Shown: positions 8,480-14,919 of the stretch, piece by piece
Layout of the letters: each line of letters begins with the position of its first letter
How positions within the stretch are numbered: position 1 is the first letter of the stretch
NCBI GenBank assembly: GCA_964432205.1
Contig: CAYSMK010000028.1
Coordinates: 1-64,000, forward strand
From: Geomobilibacter sp964432205
GTDB lineage: Bacteria; Desulfobacterota; Desulfuromonadia; Geobacterales; DSM-12255
Direction: 5' to 3'
Length of the DNA: 64,000 nucleotides
Position numbers and translations under genes: made by a program
Notes under the pieces: model-generated
Told to the model about the DNA's origin: nothing
Seen by the model: the letters and a program-made list of their open reading frames with translations, nothing else
The model's database searches: none

Positions 8480-9640
8480 TTAGAGAGCCCGCAGGGCTTC
8501 GGTGGGGTCCATCTTGGATGCATGGAGCGCCGGGTAGAGACTGGCCAGAATCCCCAGCGTCAGGGCCAGTCCGATTGAGCCAAAGGCCACTGTTGTATCC
8601 CATACAAGATGGGCGTTCTTGCTCTCGGCCATGAAGGGCAGGGCCAGCTTGGCGCCCCCCATGCCGGCGGCATAGCCGAGGAAGCCGGCCAGCAGGCTCA
8701 CCAGGGCTGCCTCGAACAGGATGATCCGCATGATGTGGCTCTTCCTGAAACCGATGGCCCGGAAGACCCCGATCTCGGTGGTCCGTTCGTTGACGCTTCC
8801 CATCATGGTCACGAAGACGATCAGGGAGCCGATAAACACCACCACACCCGCCATGGCGTAGGAAAATCGCTTGAACTGGTCCAGGGCCTTGAGACGGCCT
8901 TCCACCACCTGCTGGATGGCGGTGACTTTGGCCTCGGGGAGTATCTCGGCGATCTGGGTCACCATGTCGCCGATGGGGCAACCGGAGCAGAGGGCCGCCA
9001 CCTCGGCCAGCGAGATTTTCCCTTCCTTGCCGAGCAGTTTCTGGGCTTTTTGCAGCGAGGCAAAGACGAGCGAGTCGTCCTGGGACCCGGTCTGGTCGAG
9101 GATCCCGGCTACCGTGAACATCTCGCCCTTTATTTGCAACGTGTCACCGGTGCTGACATTAAGCACCTTTGACGCATCGCTGCCAAGGAGCAGTTCGTTG
9201 TCGGTCTTCGGTGCATCGCCGAAGACCTTCCACCACTGTTTCATCTTCAGCTCGCTGTCAAAGTGGACCCCTACCAGCAGCACGTCATGGCTTCCCACCT
9301 TGACGCCCCCCAGCACCTTGGGGCTGACAGCGGAAACGTTCCTGCTGTTCTTGATGGTCTTGATCTTTGCCAGTTCGCTTTCCTGGATTTCGCGCTGGTC
9401 GAAGGTCACTCCGCCCAGGCTGATGCCGCCGTAGTTCATGGCCAGGCCGTTGCTCTGGGGGGTGATCAGGATATTGGCCCCGAACTCGTCCATCTTGCGT
9501 TCGATATCGCTGGACATGGAGTGGGTCAGGGTCACCAGGGTGACGATGGTGGCTATGCCGACCATCAGGCCGATGGTGAGAAATGCCATCTTGGCCTTAC
9601 GGCGTTTCAGGTTATTGATGGATATGGTGTGCAGTTTCAT
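8480..9640 (-). CDS. ABC transporter permease, FtsX/MacB type
   Basis: A 386-residue permease with the FtsX layout. One transmembrane helix near residues 18-40 (MAFLTIGLMVGIATIVTLVT) is followed by a large periplasmic domain (about 45-260). Three C-terminal helices follow (about 262-284, 310-335, 350-370). Between them lies the cytoplasmic coupling segment GSVNERTTEIGVFRAIGFRKS. The periplasmic part holds an LCSGCPIGD motif, a possible metal or disulfide site. The DUF2318 gene ends 27 nt upstream and the ATPase starts 12 nt downstream. It forms a transporter with that ATPase; the cargo is not identifiable. Confidence 0.87.
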   Translation of the reverse strand: MKLHTISINNLKRRKAKMAFLTIGLMVGIATIVTLVTLTHSMSSDIERKMDEFGANILITPQSNGLAMNYGGISLGGVTFDQREIQESELAKIKTIKNSRNVSAVSPKVLGGVKVGSHDVLLVGVHFDSELKMKQWWKVFGDAPKTDNELLLGSDASKVLNVSTGDTLQIKGEMFTVAGILDQTGSQDDSLVFASLQKAQKLLGKEGKISLAEVAALCSGCPIGDMVTQIAEILPEAKVTAIQQVVEGRLKALDQFKRFSYAMAGVVVFIGSLIVFVTMMGSVNERTTEIGVFRAIGFRKSHIMRIILFEAALVSLLAGFLGYAAGMGGAKLALPFMAESKNAHLVWDTTVAFGSIGLALTLGILASLYPALHASKMDPTEALRAL

Positions 9641-9667
9641 AGCGTTGATCCCGCCTCCGGATATCGG

Positions 9668-10141
9668 TTAGAAGTAGCGTGTCCCGGCCTGCAGATCGGA
9701 CACCCTGATGACGATGTTGCTGCCGTCAGAGGAAGCGGCAAGGTACGAGGGGTTGCAGCCACCGACGGCATGGGGACCTATCCTGGTGGTAGCAAAGCGC
9801 TGATTGCAGTTCTTGCAGACCATGAAATCACCCTGCTGAAAGTACCCTTTCTTCTCCCTGAAGCAGACATCACAGGAGTCAAAGGCGGTGTGAAGGGCTC
9901 CATCCGCCCCCTTGACGATGAAGAATCCGATATCCTTGCCACCATCCGTAAACTTGTAGAAATGTGCTGTCCCGTCAGAGACCTTCGCCACGGGAATGCT
10001 CACTGCTCCATTTACGACCTTGACCTTCTGGTACTTGCCCATGCCCGGAATATTGAGGGCAAACACGCTTACTGCTCCAATCAGCAGTGCTCCGACGATG
10101 ACAGCTACCCATACAACCCGCTTCGACTTTGTTGATTTCAT
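9668..10141 (-). CDS. Membrane-anchored DUF2318 protein (Cys-rich)
   Basis: A 157-residue protein with one N-terminal transmembrane helix (residues 9-30) and an outer domain with two CxxC pairs, Cys90/Cys93 (CDVC) and Cys109/Cys112 (CKNC), plus a conserved GPHAVGGCNP segment. This pattern matches DUF2318, a family found with FTR1/P19 iron transport and annotated as Fe-S-containing or metal-binding membrane proteins. The ATG at 10141 has AGGAG 7 nt upstream; a TTG two codons earlier is less likely. The gene lies between the HMA protein and the FtsX-type permease, so it may hand a metal or electrons to that system. Confidence 0.8.
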   Translation of the reverse strand: MKSTKSKRVVWVAVIVGALLIGAVSVFALNIPGMGKYQKVKVVNGAVSIPVAKVSDGTAHFYKFTDGGKDIGFFIVKGADGALHTAFDSCDVCFREKKGYFQQGDFMVCKNCNQRFATTRIGPHAVGGCNPSYLAASSDGSNIVIRVSDLQAGTRYF

Positions 10142-10156
10142 TCCCAACTCCTGTTC

Positions 10157-10585
10157 TCAGATTTGTTTGTTCGCACCGCAACCGCCGCCCTTGCCGCCAC
10201 AGCATCCCGATTGCCGCGCGGCGTTTTGTCCGACATTCCTGCCGGTTATTTGCCTGAACTGTTCCGGGGTCAGCACGTCATACACATTACTGGCAAAACC
10301 GGTTCCGCTGACCTTCTGCGCCAGGCTCTCCGGTTTAACGGTATCTGTGTCATAGCCGACGATGACCCAGCCGCCATTCACGTCCACCTCGGTAACCGCA
10401 ACACCTTTTAACGACTCAAGGGCCTTCGTGATCTTGGTGGAGCAACTGCCGCAGGTCATGCCGGTCGTTTTCAGAACGGCGACGGAATCGGCAGTCTCGC
10501 CGATCCTGACACGAAAGGCGAGAACCACCAGCAAGGTGATGACCGTGATGACGAGAAGCGAGGTAGATATTCTTTTTGCGTTCAT
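10157..10585 (-). CDS. Membrane-anchored heavy-metal-associated (HMA) domain protein
   Basis: A 142-residue protein with an N-terminal transmembrane anchor (residues 9-26) and one HMA domain. The metal motif is GMTCGSC (Cys45, Cys48), followed by a Cys-rich tail (GCCGG, GGGCG near 127-137). HMA domains bind Cu(I), Hg(II) or similar soft metals. The start at 10585 is set by AGGAGG 6 nt before the ATG; a longer in-frame reading upstream overlaps the preceding gene. Probably a periplasmic metal chaperone or trap for the ABC system encoded downstream. Confidence 0.85.
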   Translation of the reverse strand: MNAKRISTSLLVITVITLLVVLAFRVRIGETADSVAVLKTTGMTCGSCSTKITKALESLKGVAVTEVDVNGGWVIVGYDTDTVKPESLAQKVSGTGFASNVYDVLTPEQFRQITGRNVGQNAARQSGCCGGKGGGCGANKQI

Positions 10586-10598
10586 GACAATCCTCCTA

Positions 10599-10868
10599 TC
10601 AATCCTCTTGGGCAAGCGCCCGTGTCGGTGCATTCCCCTGCCAGTTCCGCATTCCGTAAAGGTTGATGGCAACCCCCGCACCCTGCAGGGCCAGCCAGCC
10701 CGATCGACCGAGGTGAAGGGCCACTGCCCCGAGCAACAGTGCCGACAGGGTCCAGAAAATAAACGAGCAACGCTTGCCGTGAGCATTGAGGACCGAACCA
10801 GTCAGGGAGCTGGCCACACCGGCCCATTCAATGGTGCTTATGGCAATGCTGTTGTTGATCAAGGACAT
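10599..10868 (-). CDS. Small multi-pass membrane protein of unknown function
   Basis: An 89-residue hydrophobic protein with two or three predicted membrane helices (about 12-28, 34-52 and 56-72). It is the first gene behind a sigma-54 type promoter and ends 13 nt before the HMA gene, so it is probably real and co-transcribed. AAGGAG stands 6 nt before the ATG. I do not recognise a family with certainty; the pattern recalls small conserved proteins of the PnuC-like or DUF class. Two cysteines or more as a metal site are not present. Confidence 0.65.
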   Translation of the reverse strand: MSLINNSIAISTIEWAGVASSLTGSVLNAHGKRCSFIFWTLSALLLGAVALHLGRSGWLALQGAGVAINLYGMRNWQGNAPTRALAQED

Positions 10869-10897
10869 GGGCCAACTCCTTTCGCCTACATGGTTAT

Positions 10898-10913
10898 ATC
10901 AAGTATTGTGCCA
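10898..10913 (-). promoter_or_regulatory. Candidate sigma-54 promoter of the HMA/DUF2318/ABC operon
   Basis: TGGCAC-AATAC-TTGAT on the minus strand gives a perfect -24 element and a near-consensus -12 element with correct spacing. Transcription would begin near 10887, about 20 nt before the first ATG. The match is better than that at the cus operon. Confidence 0.72.
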
Positions 10914-11002
10914 ACCTTACACAAAAGACTAACATATTGATATTGCAGAACTACTTGGGCTAAATATTTCCTGGGTTACTCTGACTGAATCAAATGTATG
11001 GA

Positions 11003-11030
11003 GAATATTCATTGCGGCTTGAGAATATTC
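11003..11030. promoter_or_regulatory. Paired GAATATTC palindromes, candidate enhancer of the HMA/ABC operon
   Basis: GAGAATATTC occurs at 11001-11010 and again at 11021-11030, so the 8-bp palindromes are 20 bp apart. They lie about 115-145 bp upstream of the predicted start site of the sigma-54 promoter at 10898-10913. The arrangement repeats that seen upstream of the cus-type operon. Confidence 0.62.
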
Positions 11031-11325
11031 TACAGAGGAATCATTTTCACAGGCCTACGACTACACCTTCACCTTGAGTGACGATTGAGCGTAGTCAATG
11101 AACAGAACAATTTGTGCACGGGTCGAGGAGTGAGGATTCGGGGTGATCCGAGACGGGGCGGGGAAAGTTCATTGTGATCGCCAGAGGGAAGGGGGATTGG
11201 ATAACCGAAACGCCGTTGGCCCGGTTGCCCATCGTTAACTTCAACTCACTTGAGCGGTTGAACGAGGCAGGTGGCCGTATCTTTTTTGGCAATGTCACCG
11301 GGATCTCTCCCTTGACCACTTCAGC

Positions 11326-11350
11326 CTCGAAGAGCCTTCAGCTCTTCGAG
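11326..11350. repeat. Perfect 10-bp hairpin next to the HD-GYP remnant
   Basis: CTCGAAGAGC and GCTCTTCGAG are separated by 5 nt. It lies 9 nt beyond the stop of the HD-GYP remnant on the minus strand. There is no T-run on either side, so it is at best a weak terminator, or the trace of an old rearrangement. Confidence 0.5.
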
Positions 11351-11358
11351 TCCTCCGA

Positions 11359-11802
11359 TTATTCCCTGTATCGTCTGTCCACCTCTTCCCATTCGGCGCA
11401 ACTAATCGCCGTAAAAAGGTGTACGAGCTGCGGGTCGAACTCCCTGCCTGACCTCTCCCGGATTATTCCGACCGCTTCCTCGCACCTTAAGGCACTGTCA
11501 CCGGAAACAAGCGTTTCGAAGGTGTCGGCAATCAGTAGCAGCCTCGCGCCGCGAGGGATCTCCTCCCCCTTGAGCCCGCGCGGATAACCGCTGCCGTCGT
11601 AATGCTCCTGGTGGGCACGGACAATCTCGGCAGCTTCACGGAGAAAGCTGATTTTCTTCAATACGTCGTACCCCTTTTCGGGATACATGCGCATCCCTAG
11701 TAGACCTTTTCCCGGAAGACCGATTCGCTGAAGGAGAGGGAGCATGGAGTCGTGAATCGCGACCTTCCCGACTTCGTGGAGAAGTGCTCGGGAATGCTGC
11801 GG
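11359..11802 (-). pseudogene. Truncated HD-GYP phosphodiesterase (3' remnant)
   Basis: The frame reads HSRALLHEVGKVAIHD, then YPEKGYDVLKKISFLREAAE, then AHQEHYDGSGYPRGLKG, closely matching the HD-GYP domain of the intact gene at 13696-14658. The membrane part and first half of the domain are missing: the homology starts abruptly near 11802, about 20 bp from a GAATATTC pair. The catalytic HD doublet is HE here, so the fragment would probably be inactive even if translated from an internal ATG (11745). No good ribosome site is seen. Lies in the same orientation as the intact copy, on the other side of the mer genes. Confidence 0.8.
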
Positions 11803-11820
11803 TTGGAGTAAAAGTATGGA

Positions 11821-11848
11821 GAATATTCTTTGTGGGTAGAGAATATCC
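11821..11848. promoter_or_regulatory. Orphan GAATATTC/GAATATCC pair
   Basis: GAGAATATTC and GAGAATATCC are again 20 bp apart, as at the two operon enhancers. No -24/-12 element is found within 150 bp on either strand, and the neighbouring minus-strand gene is truncated. It looks like a leftover copy of the enhancer. Confidence 0.5.
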
Positions 11849-11930
11849 TACCGGATGGTTTGAGTCGGAGAGATTCCAGCGAGAGATCACAGAAATTATC
11901 GGTGTTGCTGAATCCGATTGCAGGATTTTC

Positions 11931-11961
11931 TTGACCCCGTACCATGGTACAGGGTTTATTT
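11931..11961 (+). promoter_or_regulatory. MerR-type promoter/operator of the mer operon
   Basis: A -35 box TTGACC is separated by exactly 19 bp from a -10-like TTATTT. The spacer is the dyad CCGTACCATGGTACAGGGT. A 19-bp spacer with a central dyad of this kind is the hallmark of MerR-controlled promoters, which MerR untwists when Hg(II) binds. It precedes merR itself, so merR is autoregulated and cotranscribed with the genes after it. Confidence 0.82.
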
Positions 11962-11979
11962 CTTACTTGGAGGGAAGGT

Positions 11980-12402
11980 ATGAAAGGGCTGACCATAGGC
12001 CAAGTGGCTAAAAGAGCGGAAGTGAACATCGAGACCATCCGTTACTACGAGAGGCAGGGGCTGATACCGCCTCCTCCACGACGTGAATCCGGCTACCGGC
12101 AGTACCCCGCGGGTATCGTTAGCAGGGTGTGGTTCATCAAGCGGGCGCAGGAACTGGGTTTTTCCCTCAAAGAAGTGGCCGAGCTCCTCTCCCTACGGGT
12201 CGGTCCCAATACCACTTGCGGCGACGTGAAGAAAATGGCCGACGGGAAAATAGCGGAGATCGAAGGGAAGATTCAGACCCTCGAAAGGATGAGGGATGCA
12301 CTTGCGCGGCTGGTGGAAACCTGCGAGGAAGGCAGACAGGCCGAGGAGTGCCCGATATTGTGGGCGTTCGGCAATGACAAAAAGGAGGCTGAAAATGGAT
12401 GA
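11980..12402 (+). CDS. merR: Mercury-responsive regulator MerR
   Basis: A 140-residue MerR-family protein. The winged helix is at 1-70 (TIGQVAKRAEVNIETIRYYE) and a dimer helix follows. The three Hg(II) cysteines are in place: Cys80, Cys115 and Cys124, the last two spaced as in Tn501 MerR with eight residues between and Pro after the third. This separates it from CueR or ZntR types. The start at 11980 follows GGAGGGAAGGT; an upstream in-frame ATG at 11944 lies inside the operator. It is first in an operon with copZ-like, merT and merP genes, and its stop overlaps the next start by 8 nt. Confidence 0.93.
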   Translation: MKGLTIGQVAKRAEVNIETIRYYERQGLIPPPPRRESGYRQYPAGIVSRVWFIKRAQELGFSLKEVAELLSLRVGPNTTCGDVKKMADGKIAEIEGKIQTLERMRDALARLVETCEEGRQAEECPILWAFGNDKKEAENG

Positions 12403-12898
12403 AGTGAAATGCCCGGCGTGCGGAGTGGCGGGCAAGAGAGTAAAGACGATCACCCTCCGCTCTTTGCTGCGCCAGGAAAGGCAGACAGCGATCGGCGAGG
12501 GTGAGGGTCAATACTTTTTCTGCAGCTCGATGGGGTGCGAAACGGTCTACTTCCCCGAAGAGGGAGAAAAGACCTTTCACACCTCGGACCTGACGGTGCG
12601 GGTCGGTATCAAGGAATCCGTTTCCCCACGACCGGTCTGTTACTGCTTCGACCACAGCATGGAGGAGATCGTTGATGAGGTGGAGCGAACCGGGAGGAGC
12701 ACGGTCGCAACCGACATCAGGAAGCGGATAGCAGCGGAGGGATGTTCCTGCGAGACGAAGAACCCACAAGGGGGGTGCTGTCTCGGTACAGTGGAGAGCA
12801 TTGCCCGGTCGGCCCATGCTCGCTTCGGCGGCGAGGGAAGCGGGGAAACCGAGGATGGAAACAAGGGATGCTGCGGGCCTGGTGACTGTTGCAAGTAA
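12395..12898 (+). CDS. CopZ-like metallochaperone with [2Fe-2S]/zinc cysteine motifs
   Basis: A 167-residue Cys-rich cytoplasmic protein. CPAC near residues 6-9 and FFCSSMGC near 45-52 resemble the N-terminal zinc-binding part of Archaeoglobus-type CopZ. PVCYCFDHS and EGCSCETKNPQGGCC give the CxC...CC pattern of a BFD-like [2Fe-2S] domain. The tail ends in GCCGPGDCCK. There is no HMA domain, unlike classical CopZ. AAAGGAGG precedes the ATG. Its place between merR and merT suggests it handles Hg(II) or supplies reducing equivalents; this is inferred from context. Confidence 0.8.
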   Translation: MDEVKCPACGVAGKRVKTITLRSLLRQERQTAIGEGEGQYFFCSSMGCETVYFPEEGEKTFHTSDLTVRVGIKESVSPRPVCYCFDHSMEEIVDEVERTGRSTVATDIRKRIAAEGCSCETKNPQGGCCLGTVESIARSAHARFGGEGSGETEDGNKGCCGPGDCCK

Positions 12899-12916
12899 GC
12901 AAATGAGGGAATCGTG

Positions 12917-13252
12917 ATGAAAAATGAAACCATGACCAGCGTAGGGGCGATAGCAGCGGCCTTGCTGGCGGTGGCCTGCTGCATCGGTCCCGTAATCTTC
13001 GTAATCTTCGGGGCTACCTTCGCCTTTCTCGGGAAGTTGTCGTTCATGGAGCAGTTTCGCCCCTACCTTCTCGGCCTGGCGGGGCTCATGGTCGGCTATT
13101 CATTCTGGAAGCTCTACCTGAAGAAGTCCGACTGCTCCTGCCCGGCAGATGTCCGCATCAGGCGGCTTTCCCGCAGGATATTCTGGGTCGGCCTGGCGGC
13201 GGTCCTTTTGTCGGTTTTTTCCAAGACTATCATTCTTTGGCTCTACAGCTGA
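12917..13252 (+). CDS. merT: Mercuric ion transporter MerT
   Basis: A 111-residue inner-membrane protein with three predicted helices. The vicinal pair Cys21-Cys22 in the first helix (AVACCIGP) and the cytoplasmic CSCPADV loop are the MerT mercury relay sites. It would take Hg(II) from MerP and pass it inward. The ATG at 12917 is preferred over the adjacent GTG at 12914. Because no intact mercuric reductase is in the operon, import here would need another sink. Confidence 0.9.
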   Translation: MKNETMTSVGAIAAALLAVACCIGPVIFVIFGATFAFLGKLSFMEQFRPYLLGLAGLMVGYSFWKLYLKKSDCSCPADVRIRRLSRRIFWVGLAAVLLSVFSKTIILWLYS

Positions 13253-13266
13253 AAAGGAGAATCGGG

Positions 13267-13566
13267 ATGATGAAAAGAGCAATTGGAACGGCAGCGTTTT
13301 TGGTTCTGCTTTTGACGGTCGGGTATGCCTTGGCGGCGCAGCAGGTGGTGATGGATATCAAGGGAATGACCTGCGAGCTCTGTCCGGTGGCGATCAAGAA
13401 ATCGCTGGAAAAGGTCGCGGGGGTGAAAAGCGTAAAGGTCTCCTTCGAGGATAAGAAGGCGCGGCTCACCGTGGACGACGCCGTGAACGACAAGACCCTG
13501 GAAGAGGCGGTGCGCAAGGCTGGGAACTACACAGTAAAGGTAATTGGGAGGAATCAGGAGCGCTGA
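13267..13566 (+). CDS. merP: Periplasmic mercury-binding protein MerP
   Basis: A 99-residue HMA-fold protein with a signal peptide (residues 1-24) and the motif GMTCELCPVAIKKSLEKV (Cys36, Cys39), which matches MerP including the Pro after the second Cys. It collects Hg(II) in the periplasm and hands it to MerT. It starts 14 nt after merT behind AAAGGAG. After it come a ribosome site, an ATG and only a stub of merA. Confidence 0.92.
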   Translation: MMKRAIGTAAFLVLLLTVGYALAAQQVVMDIKGMTCELCPVAIKKSLEKVAGVKSVKVSFEDKKARLTVDDAVNDKTLEEAVRKAGNYTVKVIGRNQER

Positions 13567-13625
13567 ACCCGTGCCGGGGAGTTCACGGAATCATTTCGGC
13601 TGATATGAGCAAGGGAGGAAAAAAC

Positions 13626-13698
13626 ATGGCAGGGCTAACGAGGCCGCCCTGGCGGTCAGGTTCGGTCTCGCCATCGACGACCTGATCGAAACCACTCA
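13626..13698 (+). pseudogene. merA: Remnant of mercuric reductase merA (internal deletion)
   Basis: Behind merP a strong AGGGAGGAAAAAAC site and an ATG at 13626 look like an intact merA start, but that frame stops after 19 codons. From 13634, shifted by two bases, the sequence reads ANEAALAVRFGLAIDDLIET and then TQ. This matches the C-terminal dimerisation region of MerA-type flavin disulfide reductases (NEAALALRFG...DDLIET pattern). The match ends at 13698, exactly where the stop codon of the convergent HD-GYP gene lies. I infer that almost all of merA was deleted, leaving its start and about 23 codons near its end. Confidence 0.7.
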
Positions 13699-14658
13699 GG
13701 CGGGTAATTCTCCATCTCGATACCGTTCCGCGATCAATTTCAGGTCTTCCGACGCTACCGCGAGGAACGATGCTATTACCGCAGGATCAAAATGAGTGCC
13801 GCTTTGGTCAAGAATCTCGCTTACCGCCTGGTCATGGGTAATGGGTGATCGGTAGGGGCGTTGTGAAGTAAGAGCGTCGTAGACGTCAGCCACCATGAAC
13901 AGCCGCGCTCCCAGCGGAATGGCCTCTCCTTTCAGGCCGCGGGGATAGCCTCCGCCGTCGTACCGCTCATGGTGTGCATGGACGATTTCCGCTGCGTCCT
14001 TGAGGAATCCGATCCGTTTGACGATGCGGTAGCCTGCCTCGGGATGCTTGCGCATCTCCTGCCACTCTTCGCCGGTGAGCTCGCCAGGTTTCAAGAGGAT
14101 CTGGTCGGGAACGGCTATCTTTCCTACGTCGTGAAGCAAGGCCCCGAAACCGATCTCTCGCCTTGTTTGTTCATCAACACCAAACCGCGTGGCAATCAGC
14201 TCGGTATATTCCCGTACTCGCTGAGAATGCAAGCGGGTGTTATGTTCGCGCAGGTCCAGTGCCGAAACCAGGCCGAGAAGGGTCTCCTCATTGGCGTTGG
14301 CAAGCTCCTCAAGAAGTAACCGCTGCCTGTCGAACAGCCAGCCCGGGATGACCCCGGCCACCCAGAAACCAACCAGCTCTCCCACCTGATTCGCCTGCTC
14401 CATATAGTTGCCCGGCCAGTCCAGAAACGCATGCAGGATAAAGAGCAGGCTGACTGCCAAGGCTGCCGTGCACGCCCCCCTGAGTCCAAACCAGGCGGCG
14501 GCGATCACCGGCGGCAGAAAATAAAGCTTCCTGAGAATGATATGGAGTGTGTGATAGGTATGTGGCGCGGTTGGCGTCAGATAATGCAGCAGGGCGATTA
14601 TTCCGATGACGCTCGCCAGAAAGATGATTTTGTTTCTGGAGTACTGTCGTTTGCCCAT
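13696..14658 (-). CDS. Membrane-bound HD-GYP cyclic di-GMP phosphodiesterase
   Basis: A 320-residue protein with several N-terminal membrane helices (about 10-28, 45-80 and 95-115) and a C-terminal HD-GYP domain (about 135-305). The catalytic doublet is intact in ALLHDVGKIAVPD, and HHERYDGGGYPRGLKG carries the GYP motif. It would degrade cyclic di-GMP or a related dinucleotide. The ATG at 14658 is favoured because AAGGAGG is 6 nt upstream. Its stop codon abuts the merA remnant. A truncated relative in the same orientation lies at 11359-11802, on the other side of the mer genes. Confidence 0.9.
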   Translation of the reverse strand: MGKRQYSRNKIIFLASVIGIIALLHYLTPTAPHTYHTLHIILRKLYFLPPVIAAAWFGLRGACTAALAVSLLFILHAFLDWPGNYMEQANQVGELVGFWVAGVIPGWLFDRQRLLLEELANANEETLLGLVSALDLREHNTRLHSQRVREYTELIATRFGVDEQTRREIGFGALLHDVGKIAVPDQILLKPGELTGEEWQEMRKHPEAGYRIVKRIGFLKDAAEIVHAHHERYDGGGYPRGLKGEAIPLGARLFMVADVYDALTSQRPYRSPITHDQAVSEILDQSGTHFDPAVIASFLAVASEDLKLIAERYRDGELPA

Positions 14659-14756
14659 CTGCATCCTCCTTGTTTCGACCAAAGCAGCAATTGTGACAGA
14701 CACATCTGTTTCCTGGACGATAGCAGAAAAATCTCCGATTTCAGGGGGGCAATGTA

Positions 14757-14764
14757 GCATATTC
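14757..14764. promoter_or_regulatory. Degenerate GAATATTC-like site upstream of the Cys-rich protein gene
   Basis: GCATATTC followed by TTTATTG differs by one base from the palindrome at the other metal promoters and keeps the same downstream context. It is about 107 bp upstream of the start predicted from the sigma-54 promoter at 14846. No second copy is visible 20-21 bp away. Confidence 0.35.
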
Positions 14765-14845
14765 TTTATTGTTATGGTCACTCCACATAGTGGTGAAATA
14801 AAATAAATCGCGTAATTTCAGTCTATTATGGTTGGTGTAGAATTT

Positions 14846-14861
14846 TGGCACGCATGTTGAT
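14846..14861 (+). promoter_or_regulatory. Candidate sigma-54 promoter of the Cys-rich exported protein
   Basis: TGGCAC-GCATG-TTGAT is a perfect -24 and near-consensus -12 element with correct spacing, almost identical to the promoter at 10898-10913. Transcription would begin near 14872, about 48 nt before the ATG. Confidence 0.72.
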
Positions 14862-14919
14862 CTATAGGGACTAATAATGCTGCACGCAACAAAAATTCTT
14901 TGCCAAAGGAGACAGACAA

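Larger units (their letters stand above)
10914..11358. other. Non-coding stretch with enhancer sites and a perfect hairpin
   Basis: Between the operon promoter and the broken HD-GYP copy I see no convincing gene. A 74-residue frame at 11095-11319 (minus) has no recognisable domain and no ribosome site. The stretch holds the GAATATTC pair at 11003-11030 and the hairpin at 11326-11350, listed separately. Confidence 0.5.

Noticed and set aside
11095..11319. 74-codon minus-strand frame beyond the HD-GYP remnant
   Set aside because: No domain, no ribosome site and odd composition, so probably non-coding.
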